The translations under genes were made by a program, and so were the position numbers. The notes beneath the pieces were generated by a model that searched no databases, was not told the origin of the DNA, and saw only the letters and a program-made list of their open reading frames with translations. 5,160 nt of DNA from the NCBI RefSeq assembly GCF_946221145.1, contig NZ_CAMIOH010000226.1:1-5160 (forward strand), in the 5' to 3' direction. Positions 1 through 4,441 of this stretch are shown in pieces (position 1 is the first letter of the stretch; each line of letters begins with the position of its first letter). Source of the DNA: an uncultured Paracoccus sp. (GTDB lineage Bacteria; Pseudomonadota; Alphaproteobacteria; Rhodobacterales; Rhodobacteraceae).

Positions 1-966
1 CTGTCGCGCGGCAGGGACGACCGGCCCTGGTGCCTGACGGTCAGTTTCACCCATCCCCACGACCCGTTTGTCGCGCGGCGGAAATACTGGGATCTGTATG
101 ACGGCATCCCGGAGTTGGAACCGCCCGCGCGCATCGCCTATGACGACATGGATGCGCATTCGCGGCGGCTGATGGATGCGTGCGACTGGCGGTCCTTCGA
201 CATCACCGACGATCAGGTCCGGCGCGCGCGGCAGGGATATTTCGCCAACATCACCTATGTGGACGAAAAGATCGGCGAAATCCTGGAGGTTCTGGACCGC
301 AGCCGGCAGGACGCCATTATCCTTTTCCTGTCCGACCATGGCGAAATGCTGGGCGACCGCGGGCTGTGGTTCAAGATGAATTTCTTCGAAGGCTCGGCCC
401 GCGTGCCGCTGATGATCGCCGCGCCGGGAATGGCGCCGGGGCGGATCGACCAGCCGGTCAGCACCATCGACGTGCTGCCGACCCTGTGCGATCTGGCCGG
501 GTTGCCGATGGACGACATCGCGCCCTGGACCGATGGCGTTTCGCTGGCCAAAGGCAGCGTGCGGGGTCCGGTGCCGATGGAATACGCGGCCGAGGGCAGC
601 GTGGCGCCGATGGTGGCGATCCGCGACGGGCGGTGGAAATACGTGGCCTGCAACGCCGACCCGGACATGCTGTTCGACCTGGAAACCGATCCCGGCGAAC
701 GTGACAACGTGGCGGGCGATCCGGGCCATGCGGTGCCGCTGGGCCATCTGCGCGCCCTGGCCATGGAACGCTGGGATCTGGAAGCCTTTGACGCCGAGGT
801 GCGCCAATCCCAGGCCCGCCGCTGGATCGTCTATGAGGCGCTGCGCAACGGGGCCTATTATCCGTGGGATTACCAGCCGTTGCAGCAGGCATCCGAACGA
901 TACATGCGCAACCACATGGACCTGAACGTGCTGGAGGAAAACCAGCGGTTCCCGCGCGGGGAATAG
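1..966 (+). CDS. betC: Choline-sulfatase, C-terminal part (5' end outside window)
   Basis: Hydrolyses choline-O-sulfate to choline and sulfate in the cytoplasm, feeding glycine-betaine synthesis and supplying sulfur. The reading frame is open from base 1, so the 321 residues seen are a C-terminal fragment. Known BetC proteins are about 500-512 residues, so roughly 190 are missing, including the formylglycine Cys motif. Visible sulfatase features, in fragment numbering: SFTHPHDPF at 15-23, which should hold a catalytic His; SDHGEMLGDRG around 111-121, the metal-binding Asp/His segment; and WFKM near 123-126 with the catalytic-type Lys. The last 35 or so residues (WDYQPL, ASERYMRNHMDLNVLEE, ending RFPRGE) are the characteristic choline-sulfatase C-terminal domain, which separates it from generic arylsulfatases. 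It ends in TAG just before a hairpin terminator, and no betA or betB follows it. The internal TTG at 115 is not the real start, since homology continues upstream of it. Confidence 0.93.
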   Translation: MSRGRDDRPWCLTVSFTHPHDPFVARRKYWDLYDGIPELEPPARIAYDDMDAHSRRLMDACDWRSFDITDDQVRRARQGYFANITYVDEKIGEILEVLDRSRQDAIILFLSDHGEMLGDRGLWFKMNFFEGSARVPLMIAAPGMAPGRIDQPVSTIDVLPTLCDLAGLPMDDIAPWTDGVSLAKGSVRGPVPMEYAAEGSVAPMVAIRDGRWKYVACNADPDMLFDLETDPGERDNVAGDPGHAVPLGHLRALAMERWDLEAFDAEVRQSQARRWIVYEALRNGAYYPWDYQPLQQASERYMRNHMDLNVLEENQRFPRGE

Positions 967-969
967 GAA

Positions 970-992
970 AAGGGCCGGTCATCCCGGCCCTT
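970..992. terminator. Bidirectional hairpin terminator between converging genes
   Basis: A perfect 9-bp stem, AAGGGCCGG (970-978) and CCGGCCCTT (984-992), encloses a 5-nt loop TCATC. It lies 3 nt after the betC stop codon and 7 nt from the stop codon of the oppositely oriented DUF2852-like gene. Read on the minus strand, the stem runs into TTTTCC, giving a better U-tract than on the plus strand, where only two T's (part of the stem) precede CG. It therefore probably works best for the minus-strand transcript but can serve both genes. Confidence 0.8.
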
Positions 993-999
993 CGTCGCG

Positions 1000-1398
1000 T
1001 CAGGCGTCGGTCTTTTCGCCGCGGTTCTGCATGAACTGGTCGAATTCGGACTTGTCCTTGGCTTCGCGCAGCTTTTGCAGGAAGTCCACGAATTCGCGGT
1101 GCTCGTCCTCCAGCCGCTTCAGCGTTTCCTCGCGATAGGCATCGAAGGCGCTGTTTCCGGTCGAAGGGGCATAGTAGCGGGCGCGGGTGCGGGTGCTGCA
1201 ACCAAACATGCGTTTACTCCAGATCATGTAGCCCAGCAGGGCAAGGCCAACCGGCCAGAAGAAGACGAAGCCCAGGATCATGGCAACGATCCAGGCAGGC
1301 TTGCCGCGTTGGTCCAGCCAGTCGCGAGCGCGGATCAGCGGGCCGGATATGCGCGATGTCGCCGGATAGGCGGGCATTCGAAAGGATGCGCTGTGCAT
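1000..1398 (-). CDS. Small single-TM protein, DUF2852-like
   Basis: A 132-residue protein of unknown function resembling the alphaproteobacterial DUF2852 family; I recognise the style (PAWI...FWPVGLALLGYMIWSKRM) but cannot run a profile. One strong membrane segment covers residues 35-60, flanked by basic residues (RARDWLDQRGK before, SKRM after). Residues 85-123 are highly charged with heptad-like spacing (TLKRLEDEHREFVDFLQKLREAK) and probably form a coiled coil outside the bilayer. The ATG at 1398 is chosen because GGAGG (1408-1412 on the plus strand) lies 9 nt upstream; the internal Met8 has no better site. The gene follows tetR on the same strand across an 82-bp gap that holds a good promoter and a palindromic operator, so it is likely a target of that TetR. 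A terminator lies directly downstream. Confidence 0.82.
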   Translation of the reverse strand: MHSASFRMPAYPATSRISGPLIRARDWLDQRGKPAWIVAMILGFVFFWPVGLALLGYMIWSKRMFGCSTRTRARYYAPSTGNSAFDAYREETLKRLEDEHREFVDFLQKLREAKDKSEFDQFMQNRGEKTDA

Positions 1399-1413
1399 CT
1401 GCGGGAACCTCCG

Positions 1414-1438
1414 ATGTTAATGTTAATCACATTTACAT
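1414..1438. promoter_or_regulatory. 25-bp palindromic operator in front of the DUF2852-like gene
   Basis: The left arm ATGTTAATGTTA (1414-1425) and right arm TCACATTTACAT (1427-1438) flank a central A at 1426. Ten of the 12 positions pair symmetrically (ATGTxAATGTxA). The AT-rich palindrome stands out in a GC-rich window. It touches the proposed -10 hexamer and covers the expected transcription start, and it lies 16 nt upstream of the ATG. Position, length and symmetry suit a dimeric repressor of the TetR type, and the nearest candidate is encoded 43 bp away. That this TetR binds here is inference. Confidence 0.7.
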
Positions 1439-1465
1439 AGATAGGCGAGGATGTCGTCCGGTCAA
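1438..1465 (-). promoter_or_regulatory. Predicted sigma-70-type promoter for the DUF2852-like gene
   Basis: On the minus strand, TTGACC (1460-1465) is followed by a 16-bp spacer and TATCTA (1438-1443). The -35 matches consensus at 5 of 6 positions and the -10 at 4 of 6. Transcription would start near 1431, inside the palindrome at 1414-1438, giving a leader of about 33 nt that contains the GGAGG ribosome-binding site. No terminator is visible between the tetR stop codon and this promoter, so read-through from the upstream operon could also contribute. Confidence 0.62.
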
Positions 1466-1480
1466 GGCGGTCGTCGAAAA

Positions 1481-2095
1481 TTATTCGCCGATCAGGCCCA
1501 ATCCGCGCAGATAGATGATGACGCCGCTTTCCAGCATCTCGGACGGGCTGACGGGGCTGCGCCCGCCGGGTTTGCCCCGAGAGAACAGTTCGACCACGCC
1601 ATGGCTCAGCGCCCAGATATGGTTGGCGACCATGCGCGCGGGCGGACGGCGGTCGGGGGGCAGGCGGCGCGCCATGATCTCGGCCGCGTCGATCAGCGCC
1701 CGCTGCGCGCGCTCTGACGCCGCCGACAGGTCGGCATTTCCGGCAATGGAAAGGCCGGATTCGAACATCGCCATGTAATGGCCGGGCTGTTCGGAGGCAA
1801 AATCCAGATAGGCCTGCCCCATCCGCATGAAGGCCGTCAGGGGCCGGGGCTGGCCGCCGTCGAAGGCGCGCTCCAGCCGGTCCGCGAAATCCAGAAAGCC
1901 CTGGCGCGCGACCTCCTCCAGCAGGTCGTCGCGGCCCTTGAAATGGCGATAGGGGGCGGCGGGGGACACGCCGGCCCGGCGCGCGGCCTCGGTCAGGGTA
2001 AAGGCCAGGGGTCCGGTTTCCTGGATCAGCGCAGCAGTCGCATCGACAAGCGCCTGGCGCAGGTTGCCGTGGTGATAGGTCTTGCGGTCGGGCAC
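1481..2095 (-). CDS. TetR/AcrR-family regulator with WHG-type C-terminal domain
   Basis: A 204-residue DNA-binding repressor-type protein. The N-terminal HTH is clear: NLRQALVDATAALIQETG forms the first helix, then TLTEAARRAGVSPAAPYRHF (33-52) is the helix-turn-helix with the typical YRHF end. The ligand-binding half carries HYMAMFES near 107-113 and WALSHG at 161-166, the signature of the TetR subgroup with a WHG C-terminal domain. The inducer cannot be told from sequence. The GTG at 2095 is the earliest possible start, because the TAG of ptsH is the preceding in-frame codon; GAAGG lies just upstream, inside the ptsH end. It abuts ptsH with no spacer, so it is probably co-expressed with the PTS operon. 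The nearest plausible target is the palindrome in front of the next gene downstream, which suggests local control of the DUF2852-like gene. Confidence 0.88.
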   Translation of the reverse strand: MPDRKTYHHGNLRQALVDATAALIQETGPLAFTLTEAARRAGVSPAAPYRHFKGRDDLLEEVARQGFLDFADRLERAFDGGQPRPLTAFMRMGQAYLDFASEQPGHYMAMFESGLSIAGNADLSAASERAQRALIDAAEIMARRLPPDRRPPARMVANHIWALSHGVVELFSRGKPGGRSPVSPSEMLESGVIIYLRGLGLIGE

Positions 2096-2374
2096 CTACA
2101 TGCCTTCGCCGAAATAATCCGACACCAGGGATTCAAGCGCATCGGCCAGGGCTGCGGCATCGGGACCGCTGGTCGTCACGGTGATCTGGCTGCCGCGCGG
2201 CGCGGTCAGCATCAGCAGGCCCATGATCGAATCGCCCGACACGGACATGCCGTCCTTTTCCACCTGCGCCTGGGCGTCGAACCGTTCAACCAGATCGACG
2301 AATTTCGCACTGGCGCGGGCGTGCAGCCCCTTTTCATTGATGATCGCCAGACGGCGCGTGATCGGGCCGGTCAT
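2096..2374 (-). CDS. ptsH: HPr phosphocarrier protein
   Basis: A 92-residue cytoplasmic phosphocarrier that takes phosphate from EI at a His and passes it to EIIA proteins. The catalytic motif GLHARASAKF places the phospho-His at residue 18. The regulatory serine is Ser49 in GDSIMGLLML, the site that HprK phosphorylates in this family, so both control inputs are present. Length is close to that of other HPr proteins (85-92). The ATG at 2374 overlaps the EIIA stop codon as ATGA; no strong ribosome-binding site is visible, which fits translational coupling. The TAG stop is directly followed by the GTG start of the TetR gene. With no EIIB or EIIC nearby, its role here is more likely regulatory than sugar uptake, as described for the incomplete PTS of other alphaproteobacteria. 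Confidence 0.96.
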   Translation of the reverse strand: MTGPITRRLAIINEKGLHARASAKFVDLVERFDAQAQVEKDGMSVSGDSIMGLLMLTAPRGSQITVTTSGPDAAALADALESLVSDYFGEGM

Positions 2375-2793
2375 CCGAAGCGCGATCCCGTGTCAAAGGC
2401 CGCCGCCACCGGCACATTGTAGGAATTGATATATTTCCGCCCGGCTTCCTTGGCAAAGGCCACGGCGTCAGGCACCGGCAGGTGACGCGACTTGGCCAGC
2501 TTGACCAGCATCGGCAGGTTGGCGCCATAAAGGATGGTGCGGTCGCGCACCGCGCAGGCCGGCAGCGACAGGTTCGACGGCGATCCGCCGAACAGGTCGG
2601 TCACCACGACAACGCCATTGCCGTCATCCACGGCATTGGCCGCCGCCTGAATTTCCGCCGTCTTGGCTGCACGGTCGTGATCGTCCTCGATCGCGACGGC
2701 AGCGATACCGCTTTGCGGACCCACCACATGTTCGACAGCCAGAAGATATTCCCTGGCCAGGCCGCCATGCGCCACGATCACGATTCCAATCAA
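2371..2793 (-). CDS. manX: PTS EIIA component, mannose (Man) family
   Basis: A 140-residue phosphoacceptor of the EIIA-Man fold that receives phosphate from HPr. The active-site His is His9 in IVIVAHGGLA. DLFGGSPSN (66-74) and GANLPML (90-96) are the other family hallmarks, with Asp66 in the position of the conserved Asp that supports the active His. It is a stand-alone IIA domain; no IIB, IIC or IID is encoded here. The start is a TTG at 2793 that overlaps the rapZ stop codon as TTGA. An in-frame TGA lies five codons upstream with no ATG or GTG between, and the next possible starts (GTG codons 5 and 7) would delete the first beta strand, so TTG is the only sensible start. The upstream GGTGG is a modest ribosome-binding site. 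Downstream it overlaps ptsH by 4 bp. In Sinorhizobium the equivalent gene is called manX. Confidence 0.92.
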   Translation of the reverse strand: MIGIVIVAHGGLAREYLLAVEHVVGPQSGIAAVAIEDDHDRAAKTAEIQAAANAVDDGNGVVVVTDLFGGSPSNLSLPACAVRDRTILYGANLPMLVKLAKSRHLPVPDAVAFAKEAGRKYINSYNVPVAAAFDTGSRFG

Positions 2794-3824
2794 CGCGTTC
2801 CACCACGGTCAAAAGCGCGCAGCCGGTCCGCCTCCTGGGGAACGCTTGCGCCATCCCCCAGGGAAGACGGCGCCGGGATGCGACGTTCAAGTTCCCTGTG
2901 CCTTATTGACACCGGCCAGCCCGCCTTCGCAAGCACGGGGGCCACCTTTTCAGCCAAAGTGACGGAACGATGCTGCCCGCCCGTACACCCAAATCCGACC
3001 GCCAGATGGGATTTCCCTTCCTCGACATAGGCCGGAAGCAGAAACAATATCATCTCGCACACGCGGCGCATGAAGTCCGCAAACCGCGAATCACCCTCGA
3101 CATAGGCCTGCACCTGAGCATCGCGGCCCGTGAGCGGCCGCAGCGCCGGCTCCCAATGCGGATTGGTGAGGAAACGGCAGTCGAACATCATGTCGATGCC
3201 GCGCGGCACCCCGCGCTTGTAGCTGAAGGAATGCAGCGACACGCTGAGCCGGCCGTCATGGCGGATGTCGAACCACCGCGTCAGTTCCGCCTTCAGGTCA
3301 TGAGGCGACAGGTCCGACGTATCGACCAGAACGTCGGCCCGGACCCTGATCGGCTGCAACAGGTCGATTTCCGCCCTGACCCCGGCCGATGGCGCGCTGT
3401 CGGGCGACAGCGGATGGCGGCGGCGGGTTTCGTTGTAACGCCGCTCCAGCACCTCGGGGGCGCAGTCGAGAAACAGCACTTCGGGGGCATAGCGGGGATC
3501 GCGGGTCAGCTTGTCGATCAGTTCGATCACGTTGCTGGCCGAAAAATCGCGGTTGCGCACATCCAGGCCCAAGGCCAGCGGTTCCGGGCGGCTGGGTCCG
3601 TCCAGCAGCCGCGGGATCAGCGACAAGGGCAGGTTGTCGATCGCCTCGAACCCCAGATCTTCCAGCACGTTGATGGCGGTGGACCGGCCCGCGCCGGACG
3701 GGCCCGTGACCAGGACCAGCCGCTGCGCCCCGTCCAGGGGCACCGCAGAGCCATGGGTCGTGATCGGGTCATCGGCCAAGGCGACCATCTTTCCTGTCTG
3801 AAAGGGATGCGGTCCGTCGGTCAT
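2790..3824 (-). CDS. rapZ: RapZ-family nucleotide-binding protein (YvcJ/YhbJ family)
   Basis: A 344-residue P-loop protein. In E. coli RapZ is an RNA-binding adaptor controlling GlmZ/GlmY sRNA turnover; in alphaproteobacteria, where those sRNAs are not known, its role is less clear. Visible features: Walker A GPSGAGRST at 41-49, with Arg47 where Lys is usual; DNLPLSL at 63-69; DVRNRD at 88-93; a Walker B-like VLFLDC at 116-121; RRYNETRRRHPL at 128-139; a conserved C-terminal block SFSYKRGVPRGIDMMFDCRFLTNPHWEP at 199-226; and the family signature GCTGGQHRSV at 279-288. The protein is about 60 residues longer than E. coli RapZ: some 33 extra before the P-loop and about 30 after IRHREL (307-312), the latter polar and probably disordered. 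The ATG at 3824 is chosen because it overlaps the hprK stop as ATGA; Met13 is a possible alternative start. The 3' end overlaps the EIIA TTG start by 4 bp. Confidence 0.93.
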   Translation of the reverse strand: MTDGPHPFQTGKMVALADDPITTHGSAVPLDGAQRLVLVTGPSGAGRSTAINVLEDLGFEAIDNLPLSLIPRLLDGPSRPEPLALGLDVRNRDFSASNVIELIDKLTRDPRYAPEVLFLDCAPEVLERRYNETRRRHPLSPDSAPSAGVRAEIDLLQPIRVRADVLVDTSDLSPHDLKAELTRWFDIRHDGRLSVSLHSFSYKRGVPRGIDMMFDCRFLTNPHWEPALRPLTGRDAQVQAYVEGDSRFADFMRRVCEMILFLLPAYVEEGKSHLAVGFGCTGGQHRSVTLAEKVAPVLAKAGWPVSIRHRELERRIPAPSSLGDGASVPQEADRLRAFDRGGTR

Positions 3825-4231
3825 GCAACGCGCCCCCCCAGCAGAAGCTGCCGCAGCGCAGCATGAAGATGCGGGCGATAGGGGCCTGTGACAAGAGGCA
3901 AGCCCACCCCCAGCACATCATAGGCGCGCGACTGTGGCAGACGATCCCCATCCGCCGCACCCAGATCGACGACCTGCGCGATCCTGACCGGCCCGGCGGG
4001 ATCGGCGCGCAGGATGCCGATCCCCCGTGCCTCGATCCGCCCGGACAGGGCCGGCGGGCAGCTGGCGATGATGTCGGCACCCTCACGGTGCAGATCGGTG
4101 CGGTCATCGGCCACCAGCATCGCACCCTGCGCCATCAGGTCCAGGGCAAGCGCGGATTTGCCCGCACCGGACGGCCCCAGGATCAGCAGGCCGGCGCCGT
4201 TCAGGGCTATGGTGGTGGCGTGAAGCTGCAC
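3821..4231 (-). CDS. hprK: HPr kinase/phosphorylase, short alphaproteobacterial form
   Basis: A 136-residue enzyme that phosphorylates HPr on its regulatory serine (here Ser49) and can reverse this, tuning PTS phosphate flow to metabolic state. Walker A GPSGAGKSA is at 19-27, followed by LVADDRTDL (39-47), which holds the catalytic Asp pair 42/43, and the HprK signature EARGIGIL at 67-74. It lacks the N-terminal domain of the roughly 310-residue Gram-positive enzyme; this short form is normal for alphaproteobacteria, so it is not a truncation. The GTG at 4231 is the first start after an in-frame TGA, with AAGGTG (4240-4245 on the plus strand) 8 nt upstream. It is the first gene of the hprK-rapZ-manX-ptsH-tetR operon and is divergent from pckA. 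In many alphaproteobacteria chvI and chvG precede hprK; they are not present at this position. Confidence 0.94.
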   Translation of the reverse strand: MQLHATTIALNGAGLLILGPSGAGKSALALDLMAQGAMLVADDRTDLHREGADIIASCPPALSGRIEARGIGILRADPAGPVRIAQVVDLGAADGDRLPQSRAYDVLGVGLPLVTGPYRPHLHAALRQLLLGGRVA

Positions 4232-4239
4232 TTTCGAAT

Positions 4240-4245
4240 CACCTT
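4240..4245 (-). promoter_or_regulatory. Ribosome-binding site deciding the hprK GTG start
   Basis: AAGGTG on the minus strand lies 8 nt before the GTG at 4231. An in-frame TGA lies only eight codons upstream of that GTG, with no other start codon between, so this site fixes the N-terminus. Confidence 0.7.
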
Positions 4246-4269
4246 TCTGGTCAGATCATCGGCAAAATC

Positions 4270-4289
4270 TGCTAAGATCGGGTTGCTAA
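4270..4289. repeat. Short direct repeat TGCTAA x2
   Basis: TGCTAA occurs at 4270-4275 and again at 4284-4289, 14 bp apart, on the hprK side of the divergent intergenic region. The left copy overlaps the weak -10 proposed for hprK and the right copy lies in its spacer. It may be part of a regulator site or chance; the unit is short. Confidence 0.3.
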
Positions 4290-4299
4290 CGCGTCGCAA
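4272..4299 (-). promoter_or_regulatory. Weak predicted promoter for the hprK operon
   Basis: On the minus strand, TTGCGA (4294-4299) is followed after 16 bp by TCTTAG (4272-4277). The -35 matches consensus at 4 of 6 positions and the -10 at only 3 of 6, so this is a tentative placement. Transcription would start near 4265, giving a leader of about 34 nt before the GTG. A promoter is expected in this gap because hprK is the first gene of its operon and the upstream gene is divergent. Confidence 0.33.
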
Positions 4300-4306
4300 A
4301 CCAGAC

Positions 4307-4320
4307 TGTTGGCGATAACA
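4307..4320. promoter_or_regulatory. LacI-type operator-like palindrome, copy 1
   Basis: TGTTGGCGATAACA has fully symmetrical outer arms (TGTT and AACA) around a central CG, the usual form of LacI/GalR-family operators. It is the most symmetrical of three related sites between hprK and pckA. Its centre (4313/4314) is 19 bp from that of copy 2. Confidence 0.6.
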
Positions 4321-4325
4321 TTTCC

Positions 4326-4339
4326 TGTTTACGCTAACT
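4326..4339. promoter_or_regulatory. LacI-type operator-like palindrome, copy 2
   Basis: TGTTTACGCTAACT fits the pattern TGTT-N2-CG-N2-AAC, with one outer mismatch (final T instead of A). It lies 5 bp after copy 1 and shares its last base with copy 3. Together the copies cover the region just upstream of, and possibly touching, the likely pckA promoter. Confidence 0.55.
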
Positions 4340-4352
4340 GTTCGCGCCAACT
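4339..4352. promoter_or_regulatory. LacI-type operator-like palindrome, copy 3
   Basis: TGTTCGCGCCAACT again fits TGTT-N2-CG-N2-AAC with the same outer mismatch as copy 2. Its centre is 13 bp from that of copy 2, too close for two dimers to sit easily side by side on the same face, so copies 2 and 3 may be alternative or cooperative sites. It is the closest of the three to pckA, ending 89 bp before the ATG. Confidence 0.48.
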
Positions 4353-4380
4353 TCTTTTTTGCCTTTCGACCCGTGTTATA
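4352..4380 (+). promoter_or_regulatory. Tentative pckA promoter region
   Basis: The best -10-like hexamer upstream of pckA is GTTATA (4375-4380), preceded at 17 bp by a poor -35, TTCTTT (4352-4357), in a T-rich tract. The leader would be about 55 nt. The weak -35 could mean that activation is needed. Copy 3 of the LacI-type palindrome touches this -35. Confidence 0.33.
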
Positions 4381-4426
4381 GCCGCCGCATACTGCTTCAC
4401 GAAAGTGTCGCAAGCCCATTTGACTT

Positions 4427-4432
4427 GAGGAG
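4427..4432 (+). promoter_or_regulatory. Ribosome-binding site of pckA
   Basis: GAGGAG, a strong Shine-Dalgarno match, lies 9 nt upstream of the ATG at 4442 and supports that start. Confidence 0.85.
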
Positions 4433-4441
4433 CGTCGAACT

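Noticed and set aside
115..117. TTG as the start of the sulfatase gene
   Set aside because: The frame is open and matches choline sulfatase back to base 1 (SFTHPHDPF), so the true start lies outside the window.
458..1201. 247-codon open frame on the minus strand across betC, the terminator and the end of the DUF2852-like gene
   Set aside because: The translation is Arg/Pro/Ala-rich without recognisable motifs, and it spans a clear terminator and two well-supported genes.
1472..1490. Hairpin at the end of tetR (CGTCGAA / TTCGCCG)
   Set aside because: Only 6 of 7 pairs form, there is no following U-tract, and it overlaps the stop codon; too weak to call a terminator.
1778..2422. 214-codon open frame on the plus strand opposite tetR, ptsH and the end of manX
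   Set aside because: It crosses several real gene boundaries and its translation resembles no family; HPr and TetR on the opposite strand are certain.
3786..3788. ATG (Met13) as an alternative rapZ start
   Set aside because: The AGGA before it is only about 3 nt away, too close for normal initiation; the ATG overlapping the hprK stop fits the pattern of the operon better. It remains possible.
2970..3866. 298-codon open frame on the plus strand opposite rapZ
   Set aside because: Low-complexity Gln/Arg/His-rich translation typical of an antisense shadow; RapZ on the other strand has all its family motifs.
3821..4231. hprK as a truncated pseudogene, because it is far shorter than the Gram-positive enzyme
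   Set aside because: Walker A, the catalytic Asp pair and the EARGIGIL signature are intact; the kinase-domain-only form is normal in alphaproteobacteria.
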